From: Acidobacteriota bacterium
Lineage (GTDB): Bacteria; Acidobacteriota; JAAYUB01
Reading direction: 5' to 3'
Assembly (NCBI GenBank): GCA_016935015.1
Contig: JAFGRT010000127.1
Location: 1-45,889 of the forward strand
Length of the DNA stretch: 45,889 nt
A model generated the notes under the pieces. The model ran no database searches and had not been told where the DNA came from. It saw nothing but the letters and a program-made list of their open reading frames with translations. The position numbers were made by a program, and so were the translations under genes. Positions 17,737 through 25,563 of this stretch are shown one piece after another (position 1 is the first letter of the stretch; the number at the start of each line of letters is the position of its first letter).

Positions 17737-17848
17737 TCGGCCGGCGGGCGAGCCAACCCTGTGCCTGGCTGTTGCCGCTGGTGCGTCCGCTCAGCGCCAT
17801 CGCTCCAGCCCAAGGGACACCTCTGAAAGTGTTTTTCGGCAGGAAAGA

Positions 17849-17874
17849 AAAACCCCCGGCGAACCGGGGGTTTT
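17849..17874. terminator. Bidirectional intrinsic terminator
   Basis: Arms AAAACCCCCGG and CCGGGGGTTTT pair perfectly over 11 bp with a CGAA loop, giving a U-tract on either strand. It sits between the convergent HD-domain gene and the POT transporter and should serve both. Confidence 0.88.
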
Positions 17875-17900
17875 GACTATTCGAAACCGCAGGTGAGCGG

Positions 17901-19571
17901 TCAGGAATGGGTTGCCCGCTCCAGAATCCGCAGGATGGAGAACATGAGGATGGCCGCGACCAGGGATGTGGCCACCAGCAGACCGAAGGTCTGGACCAGC
18001 GACAGATTTGACCAGGGGATGGCCACAAAGCCGGACAGAGTGTTGCCTACGGCGGTGGCGCCCAGCCAGCCGCCCTGCATCATACCGCGAAACTGGGGTG
18101 GTGAGACCTTGGCCACAAAGGCCAGGCCCATGGGGCTGATATTCAACTCGGCGATGGTCAGGGTGAAATAGGTGCTGATGAGCCAGTAGGGGGAGACCAG
18201 CAGCTCCGACACCCCGCCCTGGGACAGGAGCGACTGGGGGCTGGCCAGCTTGAAGGAGCCGACGACGAGGATCATGAAGCCCACCGCCGTGATGAGCATG
18301 CCGAAGGCCATCCGCTTGGGTGTGGACGGCTCCTTCCCCTTCTTGCCCAGCCAGGCGAAGAACGCCACCACCACCGGCGTGAGAAAGACCACGAACATGG
18401 GATTGAAGCTCTGGAACAGCTCCGGGGAGATGGAGTTGGTGGGTCCCTCGGAGAACGTGATGTAGCGGTTGTAAAGCACGCCGCCCGAGATCAGCAGCAG
18501 GGCGATGGAAAACAGCTTGAGGTTCTTGGCAAATTTGCGCCCCACCAGGAAGATGATGCCGGCGATGATGCCCACGAAGGCCAGAAAGGCCCAGATGTCG
18601 AAAAAGATTTTGGTAAACGGTCCCACGGAACCGGCGGTGTAGTTTTTGGCGAACCAGGTGAGGGTGAGCCCGTTCTGGTGAAAGGCCATCCAGAAGAAGA
18701 TGACCACGATGAACACCAGGATGAGGGCGACGAGGCGGTCGCGTACCTGCTTCGGAGCCAGCTGAACCGTGGTGGGATCTGCCTTGATGCGGTCCTTCTG
18801 AAGTAAATCAGCATGTTTGTAATACTTGCGAAAGCCGAGGAAAATCAGCAGCGAAATCACGATACTGGCCCCGGCGATGGCAAAGCCGGCGTTGTAGCCC
18901 GTGCTCAGCGAGTCGAGATAGCTTTGACAGAAGGCACTGACGGAAGTGAAACTGCCCCCCATCTGCTGCAGGGCAATGGTTTTCAACTCCGCCAGTTTGC
19001 CGGTTTCCAGAGTGCCCTTGATGAACTGGTGAGCCATGCCCGGCACCCGGGCGTCGTAGGTGAATCCGTCGGTGCCCATGAGGACGTCGCGGATGCCCGT
19101 GGCGGCGTAGGGCGCGAAGAATGCGCCGATGTTGATGCCCATGTAATAGATATTGAAGGCGTGGTCATGGAGCGGCTTGTATTCGGCCCGTTCGTACAGG
19201 TTCCCGAGAATGACCGCCAGATTTCCCTTGAAAAACCCGGTACCCAGGGCGATGACAAACAGCGAGAGGTAGATGAAAATCTGGGTGGTGCCCGGCACCG
19301 ACATCATGAAATACCCGCTGAACATCAGGATGATGCCCAGGGAGACGATGCGTCCGTAGCCGATACGGTCGGCCAGGATGCCGCCCAGGACGGGCAGGGC
19401 GTAGACGGCCGTCAGGAAGCCGGACCAGACGAAGCCCACATCCTCGGGGTGCAGGCCGAACTTGGCCTCGAAAAACAGGGCGAAGATGGCCATCATGGTG
19501 TAGTAGCCGAAGCGTTCGCCCATGTTGGAGAAGAAGAGAACATACAGTCCTTTGGGATGACCTTTAAACAT
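17901..19571 (-). CDS. POT-family peptide MFS transporter
   Basis: A 556-residue polytopic membrane protein of the proton-dependent oligopeptide transporter family. Helix 1 carries FFSNMGERFGYYTMM, the family's ExxERFxYY motif with the first acidic residue replaced by Asn. Helix 5 carries FNIYYMGINIGAFFAP, the PTR2 signature. Long hydrophobic stretches imply about 14 transmembrane helices, and ISPMGLAFVAKVSP lies near the C-terminus as in peptide transporters. Likely substrates are di- and tripeptides, coupled to protons. The start ATG has GGAGG upstream. Expressed singly; the next gene to its right is divergent. Confidence 0.9.
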   Translation of the reverse strand: MFKGHPKGLYVLFFSNMGERFGYYTMMAIFALFFEAKFGLHPEDVGFVWSGFLTAVYALPVLGGILADRIGYGRIVSLGIILMFSGYFMMSVPGTTQIFIYLSLFVIALGTGFFKGNLAVILGNLYERAEYKPLHDHAFNIYYMGINIGAFFAPYAATGIRDVLMGTDGFTYDARVPGMAHQFIKGTLETGKLAELKTIALQQMGGSFTSVSAFCQSYLDSLSTGYNAGFAIAGASIVISLLIFLGFRKYYKHADLLQKDRIKADPTTVQLAPKQVRDRLVALILVFIVVIFFWMAFHQNGLTLTWFAKNYTAGSVGPFTKIFFDIWAFLAFVGIIAGIIFLVGRKFAKNLKLFSIALLLISGGVLYNRYITFSEGPTNSISPELFQSFNPMFVVFLTPVVVAFFAWLGKKGKEPSTPKRMAFGMLITAVGFMILVVGSFKLASPQSLLSQGGVSELLVSPYWLISTYFTLTIAELNISPMGLAFVAKVSPPQFRGMMQGGWLGATAVGNTLSGFVAIPWSNLSLVQTFGLLVATSLVAAILMFSILRILERATHS

Positions 19572-19972
19572 GAAACCTCCGTGGGGGTTTGGCGACCGGT
19601 TTCGGAACCCGTGCCGGATGGCGGTTCATCGTCATCCGGAAAGCCATTGGCCGGAGAGCGCGCCGGATAACCTCCCGCGATTCGGGCCGGCAGCGGCTGT
19701 TTGCGCCAGGGGCGAAACCGGTTCTGGATGTCAGATTGTATGTATACAATAAAAGTTCATCATTTCAAACATATTTAACCCTGCCGTCGTCCGGCCATGT
19801 GGTACAATATGCGGAAAGGGCTTGCATTCCATGGATTTGGAAACTTAACGCATGCTGCCATTTTTTCACACGCCGCCGGGTTTGCTTCACCAGCGGGGCG
19901 TCACCGCCCATGGGGGCGGGAATATGACCTGACCCCCGGCACAGATATCCAAAGGTTACGAGGAGGTTATCG
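19572..19972. other. Gene-free divergent intergenic region (401 bp)
   Basis: This lies between the divergent POT transporter and aldo/keto reductase genes. It holds one inverted repeat (19736-19749) and a possible -10 TACAAT at 19803-19808 without a clear -35. No open frame has a ribosome site or family resemblance, and no riboswitch was recognised. Confidence 0.5.
19736..19749. promoter_or_regulatory. Inverted repeat TTGTAT-N2-ATACAA, possible operator
   Basis: Perfect 6-bp arms around two bases in the AT-rich part of the divergent region. The half-site is of the size and base content bound by GntR-type dimers, but no regulator gene lies beside it, so this is only a candidate. Confidence 0.35.
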
Positions 19973-21208
19973 ATGAACCGAAACGATTCACTGAACAGCC
20001 GCCGCGGCTTTTTGCGCCAGGGGGCGGCCGGCCTGGCCGGTGTGACCGTGCTGGCCGCCGGCCGCTGGCCCGAAGTCCACGCCCGGGCGGGCACGGAGAC
20101 GGCCAGCCCCGACCGCCGGCCGTTCATATACCGCACCCTGGGCAAGACGGGGTTGAAGGTGTCCGTGGTCAGCATGGGCGTGATGAACGCCGACAATCCC
20201 AATCTGGTCCGGGCGGCCCTGGATGCCGGCATCATCCATCTGGACACGGCCCACGTCTACCAGCGGGGCCGCAATGAGGAAATGATCGGCGAGGTCATCA
20301 AGGGACGTCCCCGGGATTCGTTCATCATCGGCACCAAGGTCAAGGGCGGCCATCAGGACCGGGAAACGGGCCTGTTCGGCGCCGACACGAGCGCCGCCGC
20401 CTTCGTCGAGGACTTTCACACCAGCCTCCGGCGGCTGCAGCTCGATCATGTGGACATCCTGTACCTGCATAACATCAACAAGCGGGAAGCGGCCCTGTTC
20501 GAGCCGCTCCTGTCGGCCATGCTCAGGTTGAAAAAGGAAGGGAAGACGCGTTTCATCGGCGTGTCCACCCACCGCAACGAGCCGGAAGTCCTGCGCGCGG
20601 CCGTGGAGAGCAAGGCCTATGATGTGGTGCTGACGGCCTACAATTTCCGTCAGGATCATCGCGACGAGGTCAAGCGGGCCATCGCCGAGGCGGCGGCAGC
20701 CGGGCTGGGCATCGTGGCCATGAAGACCCAGGCCGGTGCTTACTGGGACCGGGAGCGCCAGCAGCCCATCAACATGCAGGCCGCCCTCAAGTGGGTGCTT
20801 CAGGACGAGAACGTGCATACGGCCATCCCCGGCTTCACCACCTTTGACCAGCTGGAGACGGACCTGGCGGTGATGGCCGACCTGGCGCTGTCGCCGGTCG
20901 AGAAGAAAGACCTGCAACCGCGTGAGCCGGTTACCAGTGCCGGTCTCTACTGCCAGCAGTGCGACGGCTGCCGCGGCCAGTGCCCGGCCGCGCTGGACAT
21001 CCCCACCCTCATGCGCGGCTACATGTACGCCTACGGCTACCGCAACCTGGGCGCCGCCAAGGCGACCCTGGCCGAGGCCGGCCTGGCGGGCTCGCCCTGC
21101 GACGATTGCGCCACCTGCCGGGTGTCGTGCCGCCAGGGCTTCGACGTTCGCGCCAAGGTCGCCGACGTCGCCCGCCTGCGGCACGTGCCCGACGATTTTC
21201 TGGTCTGA
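19973..21208 (+). CDS. Tat-exported aldo/keto reductase with two C-terminal [4Fe-4S] motifs
   Basis: A 411-residue protein in three parts. The N-terminus is a twin-arginine signal (SRRGFLRQG plus an Ala-rich hydrophobic stretch), so the folded, cofactor-loaded enzyme should reach the periplasm. Residues about 50-310 form an aldo/keto reductase barrel with the tetrad Asp91, Tyr96, Lys122 and His166. The C-terminus has two C-x2-C-x2-C-x3-C clusters (Cys327/330/333/337 in CQQCDGCRGQCP and Cys376/379/382/386 in CDDCATCRVSC), expected to bind [4Fe-4S]. Similar Tat-type Fe-S aldo/keto reductases are annotated in other phyla without known substrate. The ATG follows GAGGAGGT. A strong terminator follows; it appears monocistronic. 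Confidence 0.9.
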   Translation: MNRNDSLNSRRGFLRQGAAGLAGVTVLAAGRWPEVHARAGTETASPDRRPFIYRTLGKTGLKVSVVSMGVMNADNPNLVRAALDAGIIHLDTAHVYQRGRNEEMIGEVIKGRPRDSFIIGTKVKGGHQDRETGLFGADTSAAAFVEDFHTSLRRLQLDHVDILYLHNINKREAALFEPLLSAMLRLKKEGKTRFIGVSTHRNEPEVLRAAVESKAYDVVLTAYNFRQDHRDEVKRAIAEAAAAGLGIVAMKTQAGAYWDRERQQPINMQAALKWVLQDENVHTAIPGFTTFDQLETDLAVMADLALSPVEKKDLQPREPVTSAGLYCQQCDGCRGQCPAALDIPTLMRGYMYAYGYRNLGAAKATLAEAGLAGSPCDDCATCRVSCRQGFDVRAKVADVARLRHVPDDFLV

Positions 21209-21258
21209 TTTCGAATGACTGGCCTATCGGAAACGGTGGCGGGGAAAATATCCGGGAC

Positions 21259-21303
21259 GATCCGGCGGTTCCGCTCAGTTGAAGCCGACCGCCGGATCTT
21301 TTT
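21259..21303 (+). terminator. Intrinsic terminator of the aldo/keto reductase gene
   Basis: Arms GATCCGGCGGT and ACCGCCGGATC pair perfectly over 11 bp around an 18-nt loop and are followed by TTTTTT. The convergent acyl-CoA dehydrogenase stops 16 bp beyond. Confidence 0.85.
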
Positions 21304-21318
21304 GTCTGCGGGTCGGAT

Positions 21319-22464
21319 CTACTCCCGCAGCAGGTCGCGGGCGATGACGATGCGCTGGATCTCGCTGGTTCCTTCGTAGATGGTGGTCACCCGGGCGTCG
21401 CGATAATAGCGCTCCACGGGGTATTCCCTGGAAAATCCGTAACCGCCGTGGATCTGGACCGCCTGGCCGGTGACTTCGTTGGCCATTTCCGAGGCGAAGA
21501 GCTTGGCCATGCTCGAATAGCGGGCCAGGCGCGTCTCGCCTTCGTCTTCCCGAAAGGCGGCCAGGTAGACCAGCAGGCGGGCGGCTTCGATGCGGGTGGC
21601 CATGTCGGCCAGCATGAACTGGATGGCCTGAAATTCGGCAATGGTCTTGCCAAAGGCTTCGCGCATCTTGGCATATTTCAAGGCTTCCTCGTACGCGCCC
21701 TGGGCGATGCCGACGGACTGGGCGCCGATCCCTGTGCGCGACGCACCCAGCACCGACAGGGCCACCTTGAGCCCCGCCCCCTCGGGTCCCAGCAGATTTT
21801 CCGCCGGCACGGCGCAATCTTCCAGCACCAGCTCCGATGTTTTGGACGAGCGCAGGCCCATCTTGTCCTCGATGGTCCCGATCGTGCAACCGGGGGTGTC
21901 CTTTTCCACGATGAAGGCGCTGATACCTTTGGCGCCCCGCGTGGGATCCGTGACGGCCATGACGATGATGACCCCCGCCTCCGGCGCGTTGGTGCACCAG
22001 GCCTTGACGCCGTCCAACACGTAATGGTCGCCGCGGCGCACCGCGCGGGTTTTCTGGTTGGCGGCATCGGAGCCGGCCTGGGGTTCCGTCAGGGCGAAGG
22101 CGCCGAGCACCTGGCCGGCGGCCATGTCCGGCAGGTATTTTTTCTTCTGTTCTTCCGTACCCCATTTGCGAATGGGAAAGCAGGCCACGGAATTGTGGAC
22201 GGCCACGGTGACGGCCAGGGCGGCGTCCACCCGGGCCAGTTCCTCGATGGTGATGGCGTAGGAGATGCTGTCGATGCCGGATCCACCCAGGACCTCCGGC
22301 ACCAGGCAGCCCATGAAGCCGAGCTCGGCCAGCTTGGCCAGGATCTCCCGGGGGAAGCGGGATTCGCGGTCCCGTTCGGCGGCGCCGGGCCACACTTCCG
22401 TCTCGGCAAAATCACGGATCGTTTCCCGGATCAGTTGCTGATCTTCCGTCAGGTTGAAATTCAC
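21319..22464 (-). CDS. Acyl-CoA dehydrogenase
   Basis: A 381-residue flavoprotein oxidising acyl-CoA to trans-2-enoyl-CoA and passing electrons to ETF. The N-terminal helical domain begins FNLTEDQQLIRETIRDFAE. The middle beta domain has AFALTEPQAGSDA and WCTNAPEAG. The C-terminal domain has QIHGGYGFSREYPVERYYRD and IYEGTSEIQRIVIARD, where the first Glu aligns with the catalytic base of short/medium-chain enzymes. The GTG at 22464 is preferred because AAGGAGGT lies just before it. There is no etfAB or thiolase gene here; the Fe-S membrane protein at 28727-30703 may be its downstream electron acceptor system. Chain-length preference is not readable. Confidence 0.93.
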   Translation of the reverse strand: MNFNLTEDQQLIRETIRDFAETEVWPGAAERDRESRFPREILAKLAELGFMGCLVPEVLGGSGIDSISYAITIEELARVDAALAVTVAVHNSVACFPIRKWGTEEQKKKYLPDMAAGQVLGAFALTEPQAGSDAANQKTRAVRRGDHYVLDGVKAWCTNAPEAGVIIVMAVTDPTRGAKGISAFIVEKDTPGCTIGTIEDKMGLRSSKTSELVLEDCAVPAENLLGPEGAGLKVALSVLGASRTGIGAQSVGIAQGAYEEALKYAKMREAFGKTIAEFQAIQFMLADMATRIEAARLLVYLAAFREDEGETRLARYSSMAKLFASEMANEVTGQAVQIHGGYGFSREYPVERYYRDARVTTIYEGTSEIQRIVIARDLLRE

Positions 22465-22618
22465 GAGGACCTCCTTGTTGAGGGTGCAGGTAATCGGGTC
22501 GCGGCGATGGTGAAAAGTGTAGCACAAGGACACAAGGGCCGCCAGATCGAAATACCGCCGCGGCAGTGATGCTGCCACCGGAGGGTCTGAGGAAATTGCG
22601 TTTTAGCTGCTTTAAGGT

Positions 22619-22647
22619 TTGATCCGGAGAAAACCTCGGAGTATAAT
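22619..22647 (+). promoter_or_regulatory. Promoter upstream of the LRR gene
   Basis: TTGATC, a 17-bp spacer and a perfect TATAAT. The expected transcription start is near 22654, giving a 164-nt 5' region before the LRR start codon. Confidence 0.6.
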
Positions 22648-22662
22648 TTTTTCATTGTAACC

Positions 22663-22821
22663 ATGTGTCACGGTTTGGAAGCCTACTTGACGAAAGTCAC
22701 CAACTCTGCAGGAGGACCCGGAGCAAGTGTGATGAATGGCCCAGTGAGAATGGATCATAGGTTGATATCGGACAGTCGGGAAAAATATCTCATCACCATA
22801 AGGGAAGGAAAGGTCATATGA
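22663..22821 (+). CDS. Possible 52-codon ORF overlapping the LRR gene start
   Basis: An uninterrupted frame from ATG (MCHGLEAYL) to TGA, ending KEGKVI-like (REGKVI), whose stop overlaps the LRR start codon as ATGA. It begins about 9 nt after the predicted transcription start, has no Shine-Dalgarno sequence and resembles nothing recognised. It could be a leader peptide coupling translation to the LRR gene, a small protein, or chance; a frame of this length has a chance probability that is not negligible. The same leader also contains a TGAC/GTCA hairpin with a GAAA loop. Confidence 0.3.
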   Translation: MCHGLEAYLTKVTNSAGGPGASVMNGPVRMDHRLISDSREKYLITIREGKVI

Positions 22822-24710
22822 AATCGATTGTTATTGTTGGTCTGATGATGCTGACAACCACTGTTTGGCTGGGCGGTGCCATCCCCCAGACGGAGCGCGA
22901 CGCGCTCATCGCCCTGTACAATTCCACCGGCGGCGACCAGTGGAGCAACAAGGAGAACTGGCTGGGTGCGGCCGGGACCGAGTGCACGTGGCACGGCGTC
23001 ACCTGCGACAATGACGGGAACCATGTTGTTGAAATAAACTTATCCTATAATAACCTCACCGGATCCATTCCGTCGGCAATCAGCGCACTGACGTCTATGC
23101 ACAGTTTTTCTCTTTATTACAACCAGATCGAAGGCCCGATTCCCAGCGAGATGGGCAGCCTGAGCAACCTGGGGGACTTGCGACTGTACGGCAACCGCCT
23201 GAGCGGGCCCATCCCCACCCAACTGGGAAACCTGACGAACCTGTCCCACCTGTCGCTGCACACCAATCGCCTTGAGGGGCCCATCCCCACCGAACTCGGC
23301 AGCTTGACCAACCTCTATTACCTCAAGCTCGGCTACAATATGTTGACCGGTACCATTCCCACCGAGGTGATGAACATCCCCACCCTGTTCATTCTGGAGG
23401 TGCCCGGCAATCAGCTGACCGGGCCCATCCCCACCGGACTGGCCAACCTGACGAACCTGGCTACCCTCGATCTCAATTCCAATCAGTTCACGGGGCAGAT
23501 CCCCACCGAGCTGGCCAGCATGACGAGTCTGTCCAGGCTGGAGGTCGGCGGGAACCAGCTGACGGGGACCATCCCCACCCAGCTGGGTGAGATGCCCAAT
23601 CTGGGCTACCTGAACGTGGCCGCCAACCAGCTGACGGGCACGATCCCGGTGACCGCCAAAAATTTCAGCGCCCTGCGGCAGCTTTTCGCCTACGACAACC
23701 AGTTCAGCGGTCCATTTCCCGCGGGATTGACCAGCCGGGACATGGTGGAGCTCGATCTGGCCATGAACAACTTTCACGGCCCCCTGCCCACAGAAATCGG
23801 CAACTGGACCAAAATGTCGTATCTCAGCCTGTACCGGAACAATTTCAGTGGTCCCTTGCCCACGGAGCTGGGCAACCTGACCGATGTGTTATGGTTCTAT
23901 CTCGACCGCAACCGGCTTGAGGGGCCCATCCCTTCCGAGCTGGGCAACATGACCAACGTGCGCTTCATCAATCTGGGGGAAAACAGCCTCACCGGCAACA
24001 TCCCCACCGAGCTTGCCAACCTGCCGAATATGAGCAACCTGAACCTGAGCGGCAACATGCTGGCCGGAGAAATACCGGCCGGGATCAAGGATTTCACCAC
24101 CCTGGGGCGCTTTGGCCTGAATATTTTTTACAACGCCCTGTATTCCAGCGATCAGACAGTCATCGACTTCGTGGAGAATCACCATGCCGGTTCCGGCTAT
24201 GTTGATTTCCGCGACCGGCAGACCGTGGCTCCGGAAAACGTGATGCTGAACCTGGTCACCAAGGTGGTGGCCGGTGAAATCGAATGGGATCTCATCCGCT
24301 ACACGGAGGATGACGGCGGTTACGAGATCCTGATGGCCACCACGCCCGGCGGACCCTACCATGTGATGGGCATGACGGGCGACAAGACCGTCGACACCTA
24401 CGCCCTGGAATGCCTGCCGCCCGGCGCCGACCTCTACGTGGTGGTCCGCAGCGTGACGTACCCCCATCCGGACAACCCCAACACCGTCATCAGCGGCTAC
24501 AGCCAGGAGGCTCATGTCACCACGCCGGGCGTCAAGGGCGACCTGAACGACGATGCTCAGGTGACCATGGCCGATGTTGATCTGCTGGCCGATTACCTGG
24601 TGGAGAAACGATACAGTTTCCCCAACTGCACCGCCGCCGGGGATGTGAACGGCGACTTCGTAATCAACGTGGTGGATCTGCTCCTCTTGCGGACCATGAT
24701 GAATCCATAG
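22818..24710 (+). CDS. Secreted leucine-rich-repeat protein with C-terminal dockerin
   Basis: The 630-residue product begins with a signal peptide (MKSIVIVGLMMLTTTVWLGG). Next comes a plant-like LRR cap with the spaced Trp/Cys pattern NWLGAAGTECTWHGVTCD, then about sixteen 24-residue repeats of the form LxxLxLxxNxLxGPIPxELxxL (about residues 70-430). A beta-type linker follows, and the last 60 residues are a type I dockerin with two calcium loops beginning at Asp575 (DLNDDAQVTMAD) and Asp609 (DVNGDFVINVVD). Dockerins bind cohesins; none is visible here. The repeat type is that of plant receptor LRRs, also found in some bacteria. Function is probably extracellular binding or surface display. 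It is expressed from its own promoter and ends at a terminator. Confidence 0.9.
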   Translation: MKSIVIVGLMMLTTTVWLGGAIPQTERDALIALYNSTGGDQWSNKENWLGAAGTECTWHGVTCDNDGNHVVEINLSYNNLTGSIPSAISALTSMHSFSLYYNQIEGPIPSEMGSLSNLGDLRLYGNRLSGPIPTQLGNLTNLSHLSLHTNRLEGPIPTELGSLTNLYYLKLGYNMLTGTIPTEVMNIPTLFILEVPGNQLTGPIPTGLANLTNLATLDLNSNQFTGQIPTELASMTSLSRLEVGGNQLTGTIPTQLGEMPNLGYLNVAANQLTGTIPVTAKNFSALRQLFAYDNQFSGPFPAGLTSRDMVELDLAMNNFHGPLPTEIGNWTKMSYLSLYRNNFSGPLPTELGNLTDVLWFYLDRNRLEGPIPSELGNMTNVRFINLGENSLTGNIPTELANLPNMSNLNLSGNMLAGEIPAGIKDFTTLGRFGLNIFYNALYSSDQTVIDFVENHHAGSGYVDFRDRQTVAPENVMLNLVTKVVAGEIEWDLIRYTEDDGGYEILMATTPGGPYHVMGMTGDKTVDTYALECLPPGADLYVVVRSVTYPHPDNPNTVISGYSQEAHVTTPGVKGDLNDDAQVTMADVDLLADYLVEKRYSFPNCTAAGDVNGDFVINVVDLLLLRTMMNP

Positions 24711-24738
24711 CCTCCGGCGCGGTGTTCCCATAAAACAC

Positions 24739-24773
24739 AGGCCGACGGAACTGTTCCGCCGGCCTTGCTTTTT
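24739..24773. terminator. Intrinsic terminator of the LRR gene
   Basis: AGGCCGaCGGAA pairs with TTCCGcCGGCCT (one A-C mismatch) around CTG, followed by TTGCTTTTT. On the opposite strand it is followed by GTGTTTT, so it may also serve the convergent thioredoxin-fold gene. Confidence 0.8.
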
Positions 24774-24813
24774 CCGGGAAGATGTGATCAAGGGGCGGGA
24801 TTCGCCCGGCCAC

Positions 24814-25395
24814 CTAGCCGAAGTAATCCGGTTCGTTGCCCCGTTTCCACTTGATATTGCAGCCCACGCTGGGCGCCTGATCCTCGGCGGGGATTTCCCG
24901 CCCCGCCAGGACGTCGTCCACCGCCGCCGTCAGTTCCTCGCCGGTGACGGGTTCGTGGTTTCCGGGCCGGCTCTGGTCGAACTGGCCCCGGTAGGCCAGC
25001 CGGCGCTGGTCATCGAAGAGGAAAAAATCGGGCGTGCAGGCGGCCCGGTAGGCCTTGGCCGCTTCCTGGGTTTCGTCGTAGAGATACGGGAAGGTGTAGC
25101 CCAGGCGATCCGCCTCGGCGGCCATCTTTTCGGGACGGTCATCGGGATAGTTGGCCACGTCGTTGGCGTTGATGCCCACCACGGCCACGCCCCGCGCCTG
25201 GTATTCCTTCGCTTTTTCCGCCAGTTTTTCCTGGATGTGTTTCACATAGGGGCAGTGATTGCAGATGAACATGACCAGCAGGGCCTTGGCATCGACGAAA
25301 TCCTGGAGGGAATATATGCGGCCCGACGGATCGGATAAACTGAAATTCGGCGCCGGCGTACCCAGGGGCAGCATGGTGGAGGGGGTTAATACCAT
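24814..25395 (-). CDS. Thioredoxin-fold redoxin protein (AhpC/TSA type)
   Basis: A 193-residue cytosolic redoxin with CNHCPYVK (Cys45, Cys48), the thioredoxin-like CxxC of the family often annotated as AhpC/TSA or thioredoxin-family protein. GTPAPNFSLSDPSGRIYSL opens the redoxin domain, GVAVVGINANDV and CTPDFFLFD follow, and the tail SVGCNIKWK is typical of the group. Likely a thiol reductase or peroxidase; the reductant is unknown. No signal peptide is visible. The ATG follows AAGGAGA. It appears to be a single-gene unit between the LRR and aspartase genes. Confidence 0.85.
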   Translation of the reverse strand: MVLTPSTMLPLGTPAPNFSLSDPSGRIYSLQDFVDAKALLVMFICNHCPYVKHIQEKLAEKAKEYQARGVAVVGINANDVANYPDDRPEKMAAEADRLGYTFPYLYDETQEAAKAYRAACTPDFFLFDDQRRLAYRGQFDQSRPGNHEPVTGEELTAAVDDVLAGREIPAEDQAPSVGCNIKWKRGNEPDYFG

Positions 25396-25563
25396 AAGAA
25401 ATCTCCTTTTCGGGTAGTTGCTTCTATTCATTTAGACTGGGTGAGGGCCGGGTTCGTTTCAGAATAATGCCCCGGTAACGGCGAGGCCGTGGAATTGCCT
25501 CCGGCCGGACCGAGGGGGCGGCGAATGCTTTCGAAGTCGGCACGACAATGGTCAGGATGGCTT

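Noticed and set aside
22655-22817. Riboswitch in the leader of the LRR gene
   Set aside because: A GAAA-capped hairpin and GGAGGA segments recall parts of cyclic-di-GMP-I or glycine aptamers, but the conserved cores are not found. The leader may still be structured.
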